From positions 1-58,686 of the forward strand of contig JAGBHU010000002.1 of assembly GCA_017935345.1 (NCBI GenBank): a stretch of DNA of 58,686 nt, in the 5' to 3' direction. This DNA is from Coprococcus sp. (lineage in GTDB: Bacteria > Bacillota > Clostridia > Lachnospirales > Lachnospiraceae). The translations under genes were made by a program, and so were the position numbers. The notes below the pieces were generated by a model that did not search any database, was not told the DNA's origin, and saw only the letters and a list, made by a program, of their open reading frames with translations. This document shows, piece by piece, positions 18,868-28,211 of this stretch. The first letter of the stretch is position 1. Each line of letters opens with the position of its first letter.

Positions 18868-20643
18868 TTACACCTCATAATCAAACTTATAATCGCCAAA
18901 ATCATCTTTTGTTATCCTATAAGTTTTACCATCTTCAATCCTGGAATATACATATGTATCGCTATCAGACTCCGCAATAATTTTACGTACGAATGTGTCA
19001 TATTTTACATTTTTCTTTTTATCACTATTCGTAGGAACATATCCCGCTTTTACCTCAAGCAAAAATGAGTATAGCTCATAATCGACATCCAGGGTAACAA
19101 TCTTATCTTTATCTTTCAGTTTAAAGCCAAATCTCATTACAGAAGAAAAATTCGGAAACTCTTCTCCCTCATTTAAAGAAACTACATTTGAATTCTCTGC
19201 AAAAGAGATTTCCATCTTCTTGTATAAATAATATCTTGCAGAGCTTCTTCCCACAATCACTCCTGTCTTAATATTACTTCCTGATTTATCTCCTAATCTT
19301 CCATTCCATAGATATACACATTCCTTAATAAGCTGAATCACATCTTTGCACTTATTTTCTTTTCCTGCATTGTAATAATAAAGTAATTCTAAAAATCGCT
19401 TATATTTTACATCTTGAATCTCCTCAGCTGTCGCTTGCATTCTTATAAACAATTTATACACTGCTTGCTTGATTTCTTGCTCTTTCTCCTTGTACTGCTT
19501 CGCAGAATTACTCTTACAAAACAATATATTGTTATATATTTGCATATATATCTGAGAAACTAATACAGCCTCTTCTAATAACCACTTTTCAAAATCTGGT
19601 TTCAAATTTAAGGCAATCAGTTGCTTATCACACTTCCTTTCAGCAGTTCCCAGCACATCCTCTTTTGATGTATACTGCAATAATCCATCACGACTCTCAA
19701 ACATCAAGTTCAATGTACTATTTTGTATAAAATGAACAAGACGATTAACTGACTTCTTCATAATTTCGCTTTCCTCAAAGGTTCGCCCTATTATTATCTC
19801 ATAGAAGAAATCATTAATTTCTCTTACTGACGGTGACAAATTCCCTTTTATTATTGCTCTGATAAGCGTATCTACTACATAACCTCTCATCTTTTTATTT
19901 TCTACAAGTTCACGATAGTTCCAACAAACGGGACAATTAGTCACCATTGGACACGATTTACATGTGGTACTAAAAGTATTAAAAATTAAATTTTCTGGCG
20001 CTGGTCCAACTACTTTCTCTAACAAACCATTAATAAAAGAAGTATCCGTTCCATTAACACCAAGCTCATACCTATGGAATGAAGTAAAATCTACATGACC
20101 TAAATAATATGTACTCTTCTGTTCTGAATCTTGTTCCATCAACTTGTATTTCCAGGCAGGAATATTATCAAACAATCCTTGCTCATCTATATATTTTTTT
20201 AGAACAGTATATTCTTTTTCATAGTTCTTAATAAAATCATTTAACACGCCAAGATTTATCGCCACTATTAGTCTACACGCAACACTATCTGTCAACTTCG
20301 CATCCGAAAATTCGTCCAATTTCGCGCGCAGTTTTTCATTCGCTCTCATACCTTTTCTATCACTTGATGTAGCATCAATATATACATCAAATTCTTCATC
20401 TGGTACAACAATTCCTTGCTCAATAAAATTAGCTATTAAATGCGATTTCCCATCTCCAGAATTTCCGCACACCAAAACAAGCGATTTTGATTTCCCTTTA
20501 GCAGCTTCAATTATACCCTTGAGGCGTGTATCCATCTTAGACGGAATATGCATATATTCATTAAATTCTGAAAATTTTTCGTTCGCTACCGAAAGATTTG
20601 AAGAACTTTTTAATCCTTCCATTGCTTCTACGAATTGGCACAT
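18868..20643 (-). CDS. dptF: DptF-like ATPase of the phosphorothioation restriction module
   Basis: 591 residues. Walker A GNSGDGKS at 60-67 sits in a STAND/AAA-like P-loop context with VYIDATSSDR nearby, the pattern I associate with DptF. A zinc-binding cluster CKSC...CPVC (CX2C-X6-CX2C) lies near residue 235. The start at 20643 has GGAGGGTGAG upstream and overlaps the DUF3343 gene by 16 bases. DptF is one of three proteins that cleave unmodified DNA. The order F-G-H is conserved in known dpt loci and is kept here. Confidence 0.84.
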   Translation of the reverse strand: MCQFVEAMEGLKSSSNLSVANEKFSEFNEYMHIPSKMDTRLKGIIEAAKGKSKSLVLVCGNSGDGKSHLIANFIEQGIVVPDEEFDVYIDATSSDRKGMRANEKLRAKLDEFSDAKLTDSVACRLIVAINLGVLNDFIKNYEKEYTVLKKYIDEQGLFDNIPAWKYKLMEQDSEQKSTYYLGHVDFTSFHRYELGVNGTDTSFINGLLEKVVGPAPENLIFNTFSTTCKSCPMVTNCPVCWNYRELVENKKMRGYVVDTLIRAIIKGNLSPSVREINDFFYEIIIGRTFEESEIMKKSVNRLVHFIQNSTLNLMFESRDGLLQYTSKEDVLGTAERKCDKQLIALNLKPDFEKWLLEEAVLVSQIYMQIYNNILFCKSNSAKQYKEKEQEIKQAVYKLFIRMQATAEEIQDVKYKRFLELLYYYNAGKENKCKDVIQLIKECVYLWNGRLGDKSGSNIKTGVIVGRSSARYYLYKKMEISFAENSNVVSLNEGEEFPNFSSVMRFGFKLKDKDKIVTLDVDYELYSFLLEVKAGYVPTNSDKKKNVKYDTFVRKIIAESDSDTYVYSRIEDGKTYRITKDDFGDYKFDYEV

Positions 20644-20843
20644 TTGTTCTCACCCTCCATAACTAACTCATACTCAAGACTATCGAGAATGTCTAATACT
20701 ACATCGTTTTCAACTTCTATGCACACACCACAATAGGCCTTATCTGTAGCCGGTGTGGGAACAACATTGCATGCAATATTAGCTTTATTCAATAACGATT
20801 CTGCCTTAAACACATTGCTTGTACTATAAAAAACTATATACAT
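20628..20843 (-). CDS. DUF3343 CXXC protein, putative sulfur/selenium carrier
   Basis: 71 residues. The fold pattern (YIVFYSTSNVFKAESLLNKANI, then VVPTPA, then YCGVCIEV) matches DUF3343, described as a putative Se/S carrier. C38 and C41 form a CXXC pair in the expected position. It overlaps the cysteine desulfurase stop by ten bases and dptF by 16, so it is translated with both. By analogy with TusA or ThiS-like relays, the desulfurase could pass its persulfide sulfur to this protein and on to the PAPS-reductase-like enzyme. I know of no such partner in classical dnd loci; that is inference. Confidence 0.78.
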   Translation of the reverse strand: MYIVFYSTSNVFKAESLLNKANIACNVVPTPATDKAYCGVCIEVENDVVLDILDSLEYELVMEGENKCANS

Positions 20844-21970
20844 CTCTTATCACCTATTGTTTTGATAATTGCTATTAGCTCATCAATTTCCTCTAGTGTA
20901 TTATTTTCACAAAAACTCACACGTACTACTCCTGTATTAACAGTGCCCAAAGTTTCATGCGCCAGTATCGCACAATGCATCCCTCCTCTTACACATATAC
21001 CATGCTTATCAAGGATTCTCACTACTTCATTGGACGAGTACCCTCTTACATTAAATCCGACCGTACTTACTCTATCACAGTCCATATCATAAATGGTTAC
21101 ATAGGGAACATTCTTCAAACCTTCAATCAAATGATTAACCAATTCGCATTCTATGCTTAAACATCTATCATGCTCTCTTTCCGAATACTCCACTGCTTGT
21201 CCAAACGCCCATATCGCTGGCATGTTCATTGTTCCCGATTCATATGCATCTGGATATATTGCTGGATTGGTTTTTTCATGTCCATGAACTCCAGTGCCCC
21301 CTTGAATAAGCGGTTCAATTTTTAGTTCCTCTTTACTACATAAACCACCTACTCCAGGTAAACCTCTTAAATCTTTGTGTCCTGTAAACGCAACATAATC
21401 TATTCCATCGTTAAGCATATCCAGCCGAATCTTCCCTGCACCTTGTGACGCATCTACGAAAGTAGCAACCCCTTTAGACTTTGCAACAATACAACGCTCC
21501 TTTGAAAACACAATTCTTCCAGTCAGATTACTCGCAAGTGTCATCGCCAAAAGAACTGTATTCTCATTGAAGTACTTATTTGCAAATGCATCACCTGAAA
21601 GCCCTAAATCTTCTGGCGATACTACTGTATATTCAATCAAATTCTTCTCTCTAAGCGCTTGTAATGGCCTTAACACCGCATTATGCTCATATGGAGATAT
21701 AACCACATGATCACCTTTTTTTAAAAAACCTCGGAAGAAAAGATTTATTGCTTCCGTCGAGTTCTTAGTAAATACAACATTTGGCTCCTGCAACCCAAAA
21801 TACATTGCTACTTTTTCTCTTGTCTGGTATAACATGCGCGATGCTTCTATACCTAAGCCATAACTTCCCCTTCCCGGACTCACACCAATCTCAGAAATAT
21901 AATAGAAAAAAGCATCCTTAACTTCCTGCGGTTTATCTTTAGTTGTTGCTGCATTGTCAAAATAAATCAC
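20834..21970 (-). CDS. Cysteine desulfurase (DndA/IscS-SufS-like)
   Basis: About 378 residues from a GTG at 21970 with AAGGAG five bases upstream, which overlaps the preceding TAG by one base; the frame to 22012 would lie inside the upstream gene. YFDNAATT opens the aminotransferase class V fold, GHKDLRG holds the pyridoxal-phosphate lysine, and the C-terminal RGGMHCAILAH carries the persulfide cysteine. It removes sulfur from L-cysteine. In dnd loci the same role is played by DndA. The loop sequence around the cysteine resembles the SufS-like EGC-associated subgroup rather than IscS. Confidence 0.93.
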   Translation of the reverse strand: MIYFDNAATTKDKPQEVKDAFFYYISEIGVSPGRGSYGLGIEASRMLYQTREKVAMYFGLQEPNVVFTKNSTEAINLFFRGFLKKGDHVVISPYEHNAVLRPLQALREKNLIEYTVVSPEDLGLSGDAFANKYFNENTVLLAMTLASNLTGRIVFSKERCIVAKSKGVATFVDASQGAGKIRLDMLNDGIDYVAFTGHKDLRGLPGVGGLCSKEELKIEPLIQGGTGVHGHEKTNPAIYPDAYESGTMNMPAIWAFGQAVEYSEREHDRCLSIECELVNHLIEGLKNVPYVTIYDMDCDRVSTVGFNVRGYSSNEVVRILDKHGICVRGGMHCAILAHETLGTVNTGVVRVSFCENNTLEEIDELIAIIKTIGDKRCI

Positions 21971-23568
21971 TATTGCTCCTTCTTTCCTGCTACCTTGTCG
22001 CAAATAATACATCCGTTATAAAATTTTGCCACACATTTTTTGCAATGTACGCACTTACTTTCATCAATTCTATACATTCCATGAATTGTGTCGATTGCTC
22101 CATATGGACATACCGAATCACACGCCGAACACCTGATACAAAATTGATATTTTCTCAGTTGGCACTTAATTCGATTAACTAGATTTGTCACATCTATCCT
22201 TTCTTCCGGGATAACTTTAATAACACTAGTTCCAAAAGTTATTATCAACTCAAAGCATTTGCGATACTCGCCCGATTTATCGATATCATAAAAGGATAGA
22301 TAACTAGCATCTGCTTTTTCCAATATTTTAATATCTCCCAACGGTTTTAGTAACTCGATAAAATCCTTCTGGATCTTCTTATTACTTACAATATTCCTTG
22401 CACGTTCGGATAAGTTACATGCAGTATCAACAATTGAGACATTCTTAACTTCTAAACCACTAGCACCTCTTCGAATTTTCCATTTTCCTTCTTCGTAATA
22501 GGCGTCAGGATCCGTTTTCCCGGTTCTCTCTGCAAACTCATATATCATTTCTTTCCACTTTTGCATTTTATTAGGATGATATATTTCTGTTAACATCATT
22601 GACCAGTCTGAATTATTCGGGCAACACCAACATCCAACTCTCTTATACCCCAATTGGTAGCAGTCATTCACCAAAACATTCTTATACAAGATATATAACC
22701 ATACATCATAATCTGTCCACTCAATAATGGGCATGGCATTTACTTGACTAGAAATCTTTGAATGCTCCTGTGTTCTTTCATAGCCCTTTCTTGCTGCAGA
22801 TTCACTATGACGAATTCCAAGAAATGACAAACTATTACCAGGCAAATTTTCTAATTCTTTATTCAAATTACTCGTCTTAAAAATTGTGCAACACCATCTC
22901 TCATGCTGACTTGGCGGTCCAAACACTTTACATAATTTAAAAAAATCATTTTCTGTTTCACTTGGAATCATCGGAATTGTAGGATTTTCTCGCCTAAACT
23001 TATCCCCAACATATTCATATGTTTCTGGAAACTCAAGCGTTGTATCTCCAAAAAAATGAATAATCGTATTGTCCTGCAACGCATCACGTACTAACCTACC
23101 AACAACCGTCGAATCTTTTCCACCAGAAAAGGATACTGTTGGGAAGTAATTATCACCCTTGTACTTCTCATATATATCGCATATATATTTTTCCGCTTCA
23201 TAGATAAGTCCTTGAATATATGGAATATTTGCCCTTACCATCCCCATATATTCTGAATAATCACGTTCTATTGTTATATCTGCTCGTAATTCTTCTACAA
23301 CTTTTAAATACTCCTTCTCTTTATACCAAGTAACATATGGAATCCTATGGGATTCGCCGTTATAAAAATATTTGCTGAATCCCATATACCACATTTTTGT
23401 ATCAGAGAAATTTTCTCCCATAATCTTGCCTAATAATTTACGTTCTTGAGCAAAAACGGGATTAAAAATTGTTCCTTCAGATATTTTCTTTAATTTTCCG
23501 TCACACGAACACATATGCAATTCCTTGTCAAATATGGGTTCGTTACATTTTTTGCACCAATAAATCAA
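21970..23568 (-). CDS. DndC-like PAPS reductase family protein with zinc ribbon and ferredoxin domain
   Basis: 532 residues. Residues 1-25 hold a zinc-ribbon-like CKKC...CSC. The PP-loop SFSGGKDST (146-154) marks the PAPS reductase/DndC fold, which activates a backbone phosphate or sulfate by adenylation. Cysteine clusters WCC and GCWCCP follow and could bind an iron-sulfur cluster, as DndC does. The last 60 residues are a two-cluster ferredoxin (CIRCSACDSVCP and CVHCKKCVAKFYNGC). The start is a TTG at 23568 with GGAG seven bases upstream. DndC homologues make DNA phosphorothioate; a fused ferredoxin could deliver electrons directly, which is inference. Confidence 0.85.
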   Translation of the reverse strand: MIYWCKKCNEPIFDKELHMCSCDGKLKKISEGTIFNPVFAQERKLLGKIMGENFSDTKMWYMGFSKYFYNGESHRIPYVTWYKEKEYLKVVEELRADITIERDYSEYMGMVRANIPYIQGLIYEAEKYICDIYEKYKGDNYFPTVSFSGGKDSTVVGRLVRDALQDNTIIHFFGDTTLEFPETYEYVGDKFRRENPTIPMIPSETENDFFKLCKVFGPPSQHERWCCTIFKTSNLNKELENLPGNSLSFLGIRHSESAARKGYERTQEHSKISSQVNAMPIIEWTDYDVWLYILYKNVLVNDCYQLGYKRVGCWCCPNNSDWSMMLTEIYHPNKMQKWKEMIYEFAERTGKTDPDAYYEEGKWKIRRGASGLEVKNVSIVDTACNLSERARNIVSNKKIQKDFIELLKPLGDIKILEKADASYLSFYDIDKSGEYRKCFELIITFGTSVIKVIPEERIDVTNLVNRIKCQLRKYQFCIRCSACDSVCPYGAIDTIHGMYRIDESKCVHCKKCVAKFYNGCIICDKVAGKKEQ

Positions 23569-23583
23569 AATATCACTCCATAT

Positions 23584-26500
23584 CTACATTATCTCAGACA
23601 ACAACTTTGCAAGAACCTGCATTTTTTCTTCAGGTGATAACGCTTGTCCAAAACTATCAATAGTGGTTTTCATCTTTTTAAACATCACCTGACTCATCGA
23701 AGACAATTCACGATTATCAAACTGAGCCACTTTTTGACTACCAACACCTTCTAAAACAAGACGAATTTCATTTTCTGTTCTCTCTTCTCCTGCTGGTGCC
23801 TCCTCGATTTGCCGCAATATCTTAGTCAAATAGTCCGCCAATTCAATTTCCTTTTCATCGTTCCAATATTCGATTTCGAATCCCGTCACAGCATTAGCAA
23901 TACGATTTATCCAAACATAATCGTCTGCGCTCTGTTCAGTTTCAATTACTTCGAAAAGCGCAGTAATTTGATAATCCAACAGTCGTTGTCTTTTGTTCTG
24001 CCACTTATCAAAAAATACTTCTTTAAGTCCATCCCAAATAGTATTTCCCTTAGCCAGCTTAAATGTATTAGCTATAATTGCTTTTACAGATTGCACCTGT
24101 CTTCCAGGAACATTCTCTAATTCATGCTTAGCTTTAACCACAATATTTAGAATTTCATCATAATCGGAACCCAATTGACTTAACACATCAAAGAAGAAAG
24201 CATTGTAATCTTTATACGACAAACTCATAATCTCGCGATACTTCTTTGTTCTGTCCGAAACATATTTTTCAGTGGTTCGAGCACTTTTAGACATCGCTGA
24301 ATAATGGCGATTCATCGCATAATGCAACTCTTTTAACCTATTCTTTGAAGTTGCATTTAGATAGGAACCAAACAAATCCTCTAAAGCTTTAATATATGCT
24401 TTCTGCTCATTATCCCAATCACATATATACAATGAATAATCATCAGGTTTGTTCAATGCATCTAATAACGTCTCAACAGAATAATCTTTTTCATCTCCAT
24501 GGAAGTACAAAGATACATTTTCATAATTCCTTAGTTCATTAGCAATAAGTATTGAAATATATCCATCGCGTAAACCATATGGTGGATTTTTCAATATTTC
24601 ATATATCTCTCTTATCGGCCTTTGTGCTCTAACACATTTCTTGATACTCTTTCTCAAAGCATTTTCCACTGGTTTTTTAGCCCTTGTATTCATGTTATCT
24701 ACATTAATACCATCTTCATAACACAAACCATTTTTGGATAGTACTGCTCTTATAATGGAATGTTCAGGGGATAATTTATTACATGCCTCTACAAAGTCCT
24801 CCGCTTCAATAATATATCCCAGTGCTTTTTCTCTTGCTTGTCTAATTGCTCCAGAAATAATATTCTTATTAATCAAATCATTATTCACAATTAAAGTTTC
24901 AGAGAAAATTGTCTCCATCATCTTAGATGCTTCTTGCGAAAGTTCCATGACTGATTTAACATTTTTAAATACATCTTGTACAAAAACAGCTATCTTCTCA
25001 GACTCTAACTGTCTCCATTTCCAAAGCAATTCTCTTACGACTACTCTTTGCTCCTCTAAATACAAAAGTAATTCTGTCTCAGAAGTAGGATCCTTCTCAT
25101 TAAATTCAGCTTTTTTCGAATACAGATACTGTATAGCAATATATCTTTTTACTTCATCCAAAATTTCCTTTGAGTCCCAATTGATTACACAGATGCATCT
25201 TTCCGGTAATACAATTTCTTCATCGTAATACTGCTCATTAAACTCAGAATCTAAAACAAATGCCAAAACACCATCATAATATTCCGGCAAAATTTTTCTA
25301 AAGCTCTTCTTTACCAAATCCTCTTTCTTCAAAAAAATGGGAATAAAAATTCTGTTCGTATGGTACTTTTGGTTATATTCATGAGGATACACAACAAAAT
25401 CTCTAAATGAATCATTTAATATATTAATAGCAGCTTCATTCGCAACCAGTTGTTCTTGCTCTTCAATTAGAGAATCAAAGTCATAAATACTACCATCCAA
25501 AAAGTCATAATAACCGTACTGACGCATTAGTCGTATTACTTTCATGTCCTCTAAACGGTTAATTGCTTCATATATCTTGTCATTATCTTCATCTATTACA
25601 TAAGCCAATGTATTTATATCAGAACTAAGCGTATCAGTATCTCCAATTATCGAAATAACTGTCATTGCTTTGAGCAATCTATGCTCGATACTGTCAACAC
25701 CTATTACACCAATTTTACTTTTCGCCATCTGATATTTTTTATATGCCCCTGCTACCTCAGGAGACCTATATGACATAATATTAGGTTCAAAATAATCAAA
25801 TAAAGAATCAAGCCCTATAAAGTGAAATCGCTCTGTATCCAATAATTCTAATTGTTCAAAAAGAGAGTTTGCTTCCTCTCCCGCAAGATATGTGAAAAAA
25901 GTTCTTTCATTCTGTGCAACTTTTTTTGATAATTTGTCCAAAGAAAATAGTGTAATTGGATTCAACGGATACCCTCCGATAAACGGATCTTCATCCGACT
26001 CATCTGGTAAAGTAAAACCTTTAAATCTCCATGCAATCTCAGACAACTCTTGTAATTGTTTTTCGAACTTTTTGCTAAATGATTCCCATTTTTCCGTCTT
26101 CGGTATAATACTTGGAATCAGTGATAAACACTGGTCATATTTTGAATTAATCGAAGTTGCAGTAAAACGCCCTTCAATCTTTTTCCATTCGTCATTCAAC
26201 TCTCTACGCATCTTATCTGAATAAAGAGCTAGCAGTTTATGCGATACCAATATAATGTGCGTATTATAATCCGAATGATCACAGTACTCCGCCAAATCCT
26301 GAATAGATTTAACTTTCAAAGATTCACCTTCATCTTCTAGGTATCTGCCAAATTCATCAAAGATAAAAACTATTCCACGTTTTATTCCTCGGATTGCTTG
26401 ATTCGCTTTATTAAGATTCTCAATCAAATTACCAAAACCGCTAACAAAAGATGCTCCATATGACATTCCTCTGAAAATCAACGAAAACATTGGTTCAACA

Positions 26501-27096
26501 TTAGAATTGAACTCAGATAAATATTCCTTCACAATTCCGAGATCAATATTCTGCTGTTCACATACTTCTTTCAGCCTCTTTAATGAATCCTCTTGAGATT
26601 CCCATGTGTTAATAAGTTTTTGTGCTTCGCTAAAATAATTATCAAAATGAATGTCTATGCCCTGGTTTGCCAGTTCCTTTTTCAATGAGTATGAAATGCA
26701 CTGATCAAATGAATCAAAATCAGAATATACCGGGACAACTAAATAAGGTATATCCTCTTGATTACTTTTTACTATAAATTCAGCCAAGTCTGGATTATAT
26801 CTTTTAATAGCTTCAACAAACTTATTGAACCCCTCTCCATCCGTATTCGTATGTCCCAACAGCAACGCTAAAACGGTCAATAAATGTGATTTTCCAGTTC
26901 CATATGAACCATATAATATTCTCGAATGAACACTATCAACGTTTTCTATAATTCCGTATAAATACTCCGCAAGTATTTCTGTAGTTGTTTGATTTGGAAT
27001 AAACCCCGCTAAGCGTTCATCATTCTTTAAGTCAAAACAGATATTCGCAGAATATTTATATTTTCTCTGTCTTGTTACTAATTCTGAATACTTCAT
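23584..27096 (-). CDS. BrxC/PglY-like giant P-loop ATPase
   Basis: About 1170 residues from the ATG at 27096 (MKYSELVTRQ); an upstream ATG at 27117 is possible but has no ribosome binding site. Walker A GSYGTGKS (63-70) and Walker B FIFDEFGRYL (about 244-253), then long helical regions, fit BREX BrxC/PglY-type ATPases in size and motifs. BrxC is needed for BREX methylation and phage exclusion, but no methylase is present here. The gap to the DndC-like gene is 15 bases. The protein probably loads or spaces the modification complex on DNA in place of the missing DndD. Confidence 0.78.
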   Translation of the reverse strand: MKYSELVTRQRKYKYSANICFDLKNDERLAGFIPNQTTTEILAEYLYGIIENVDSVHSRILYGSYGTGKSHLLTVLALLLGHTNTDGEGFNKFVEAIKRYNPDLAEFIVKSNQEDIPYLVVPVYSDFDSFDQCISYSLKKELANQGIDIHFDNYFSEAQKLINTWESQEDSLKRLKEVCEQQNIDLGIVKEYLSEFNSNVEPMFSLIFRGMSYGASFVSGFGNLIENLNKANQAIRGIKRGIVFIFDEFGRYLEDEGESLKVKSIQDLAEYCDHSDYNTHIILVSHKLLALYSDKMRRELNDEWKKIEGRFTATSINSKYDQCLSLIPSIIPKTEKWESFSKKFEKQLQELSEIAWRFKGFTLPDESDEDPFIGGYPLNPITLFSLDKLSKKVAQNERTFFTYLAGEEANSLFEQLELLDTERFHFIGLDSLFDYFEPNIMSYRSPEVAGAYKKYQMAKSKIGVIGVDSIEHRLLKAMTVISIIGDTDTLSSDINTLAYVIDEDNDKIYEAINRLEDMKVIRLMRQYGYYDFLDGSIYDFDSLIEEQEQLVANEAAINILNDSFRDFVVYPHEYNQKYHTNRIFIPIFLKKEDLVKKSFRKILPEYYDGVLAFVLDSEFNEQYYDEEIVLPERCICVINWDSKEILDEVKRYIAIQYLYSKKAEFNEKDPTSETELLLYLEEQRVVVRELLWKWRQLESEKIAVFVQDVFKNVKSVMELSQEASKMMETIFSETLIVNNDLINKNIISGAIRQAREKALGYIIEAEDFVEACNKLSPEHSIIRAVLSKNGLCYEDGINVDNMNTRAKKPVENALRKSIKKCVRAQRPIREIYEILKNPPYGLRDGYISILIANELRNYENVSLYFHGDEKDYSVETLLDALNKPDDYSLYICDWDNEQKAYIKALEDLFGSYLNATSKNRLKELHYAMNRHYSAMSKSARTTEKYVSDRTKKYREIMSLSYKDYNAFFFDVLSQLGSDYDEILNIVVKAKHELENVPGRQVQSVKAIIANTFKLAKGNTIWDGLKEVFFDKWQNKRQRLLDYQITALFEVIETEQSADDYVWINRIANAVTGFEIEYWNDEKEIELADYLTKILRQIEEAPAGEERTENEIRLVLEGVGSQKVAQFDNRELSSMSQVMFKKMKTTIDSFGQALSPEEKMQVLAKLLSEIM

Positions 27097-27103
27097 TTTG
27101 TGA

Positions 27104-27982
27104 TTACCTACTCTCATAAAGTCTCGTTAAAAGATTTTTGGGTTTTACATCCAAAAATTCAACAAATCTATTTCCAAAATTGTTATAAAGCCTTACATAT
27201 CCTCTATTCTCTGCTTCCAACAGAATCTCTATCATTTTTGAATAGCTCAAGCAATAATATTTACCAACTTGTTTCTTTTCTTCCATGAGCGAATCAATAC
27301 TTACCTGTTTTCCTAACACTGAAAAATCCTCAACATTATCTTTAATTATTGAATACACCAACAGTTCTGCTGATACATCCTTCTTAGATAAATGTCTCTT
27401 TTTAATTAGCTTTCCATCTTGCTGCAGAATATGCAACGGACCTAAAAATGGATATGTGTCCTCGTCCATAATAGTTTGCAAATCAAATGTTTTATCTGTA
27501 ATATATGTGTTCCTTAAACAATTGTACTCCTTTTCCACCGCATTCTGTTTCACTATCATTCCATTGATCGATAAAAATGGATGGAACGATTCAACGAACG
27601 TCTCCTTGTCAATACAATCACCTTTCCACTCGTTGAATAACCAATACCACGCAGTTGCATCATCAATATTACAAGCAAGATTTCTATGCATCAGCAATAA
27701 TGATTCATTCCTTTGAAAATATTTATCTCTTTGATTTATTACATTAAATTCTTCTGTCGGTACTAAAATAATTCCGGCATTACTTTTATCTTCTGTGCAT
27801 AATCCCATCGCACCCGCCCAATAACGTAAAGCCTTTATCATAATACGACCTAATCCAATATTATCTATAGCCACCTGTTCCTTAGATGGTGAAAAAATAT
27901 CTGGATATTCTGCAACAGCATCTATTATTTTTGTTCCCCAGCCACTTCGCATATAAAAGGAACCATGTTTATTAATTACCAT
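27104..27982 (-). CDS. DUF4007 family protein
   Basis: About 292 residues from the ATG at 27982 (MVINKHGSFYMR); an ATG at 28006 is in frame but lacks a ribosome binding site. The sequence shows the DUF4007 pattern: HGSFYMRSGW near the start, then VAIDNIGLGRIMIKALRYWAGAMGL. DUF4007 proteins are often linked to PAPS-reductase/DndC genes and are thought to be DNA-binding specificity or assembly factors; that role is not established. The start overlaps the regulator's stop by 11 bases. Confidence 0.82.
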   Translation of the reverse strand: MVINKHGSFYMRSGWGTKIIDAVAEYPDIFSPSKEQVAIDNIGLGRIMIKALRYWAGAMGLCTEDKSNAGIILVPTEEFNVINQRDKYFQRNESLLLMHRNLACNIDDATAWYWLFNEWKGDCIDKETFVESFHPFLSINGMIVKQNAVEKEYNCLRNTYITDKTFDLQTIMDEDTYPFLGPLHILQQDGKLIKKRHLSKKDVSAELLVYSIIKDNVEDFSVLGKQVSIDSLMEEKKQVGKYYCLSYSKMIEILLEAENRGYVRLYNNFGNRFVEFLDVKPKNLLTRLYESR

Positions 27983-28211
27983 TGTTCTCTGCCCTTTCTT
28001 CTTCATTCTGTTCTGGAATAGTTTCTACAATATCACCGATATCACAATTCAGCACAGCACACACCTTTTCCAAAACTTTCAATGTCACCGGTTCATCTTT
28101 TGACATTTTCGCCATAGTGCCAGCACTAATCCCTGTCTTCTGACACAGTTCACCCTTATTCATTTCCTTGTCAATCATCAATTTCCACAATTTTTTATAC
28201 GATAGCGCCAT
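27972..28211 (-). CDS. XRE-family regulator of the defence operon
   Basis: 79 residues: HTH (about 8-62) with LCQKTGISAGTMAKMSKDEPVTLKVLEKVCAVLNCDIGDIVE, the HTH_26 type. AGAGG lies eight bases upstream. It is the first gene of the defence operon and overlaps the DUF4007 gene, so it is likely an autoregulator that keeps the restriction genes quiet. Such small XRE genes often head restriction and dnd loci. An AT-rich stretch with short inverted repeats lies upstream. Confidence 0.86.
   Translation of the reverse strand: MALSYKKLWKLMIDKEMNKGELCQKTGISAGTMAKMSKDEPVTLKVLEKVCAVLNCDIGDIVETIPEQNEEERAENNGN

Noticed and set aside
20834-23568. A complete classical dndABCDE operon
   Set aside because: Only desulfurase and DndC-like genes are seen; no DndB, DndD or DndE homologue could be recognised.
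23584-27117. An ordinary BREX locus
   Set aside because: No PglX, PglZ, BrxL or methylase gene is visible, and the restriction half is DptFGH.
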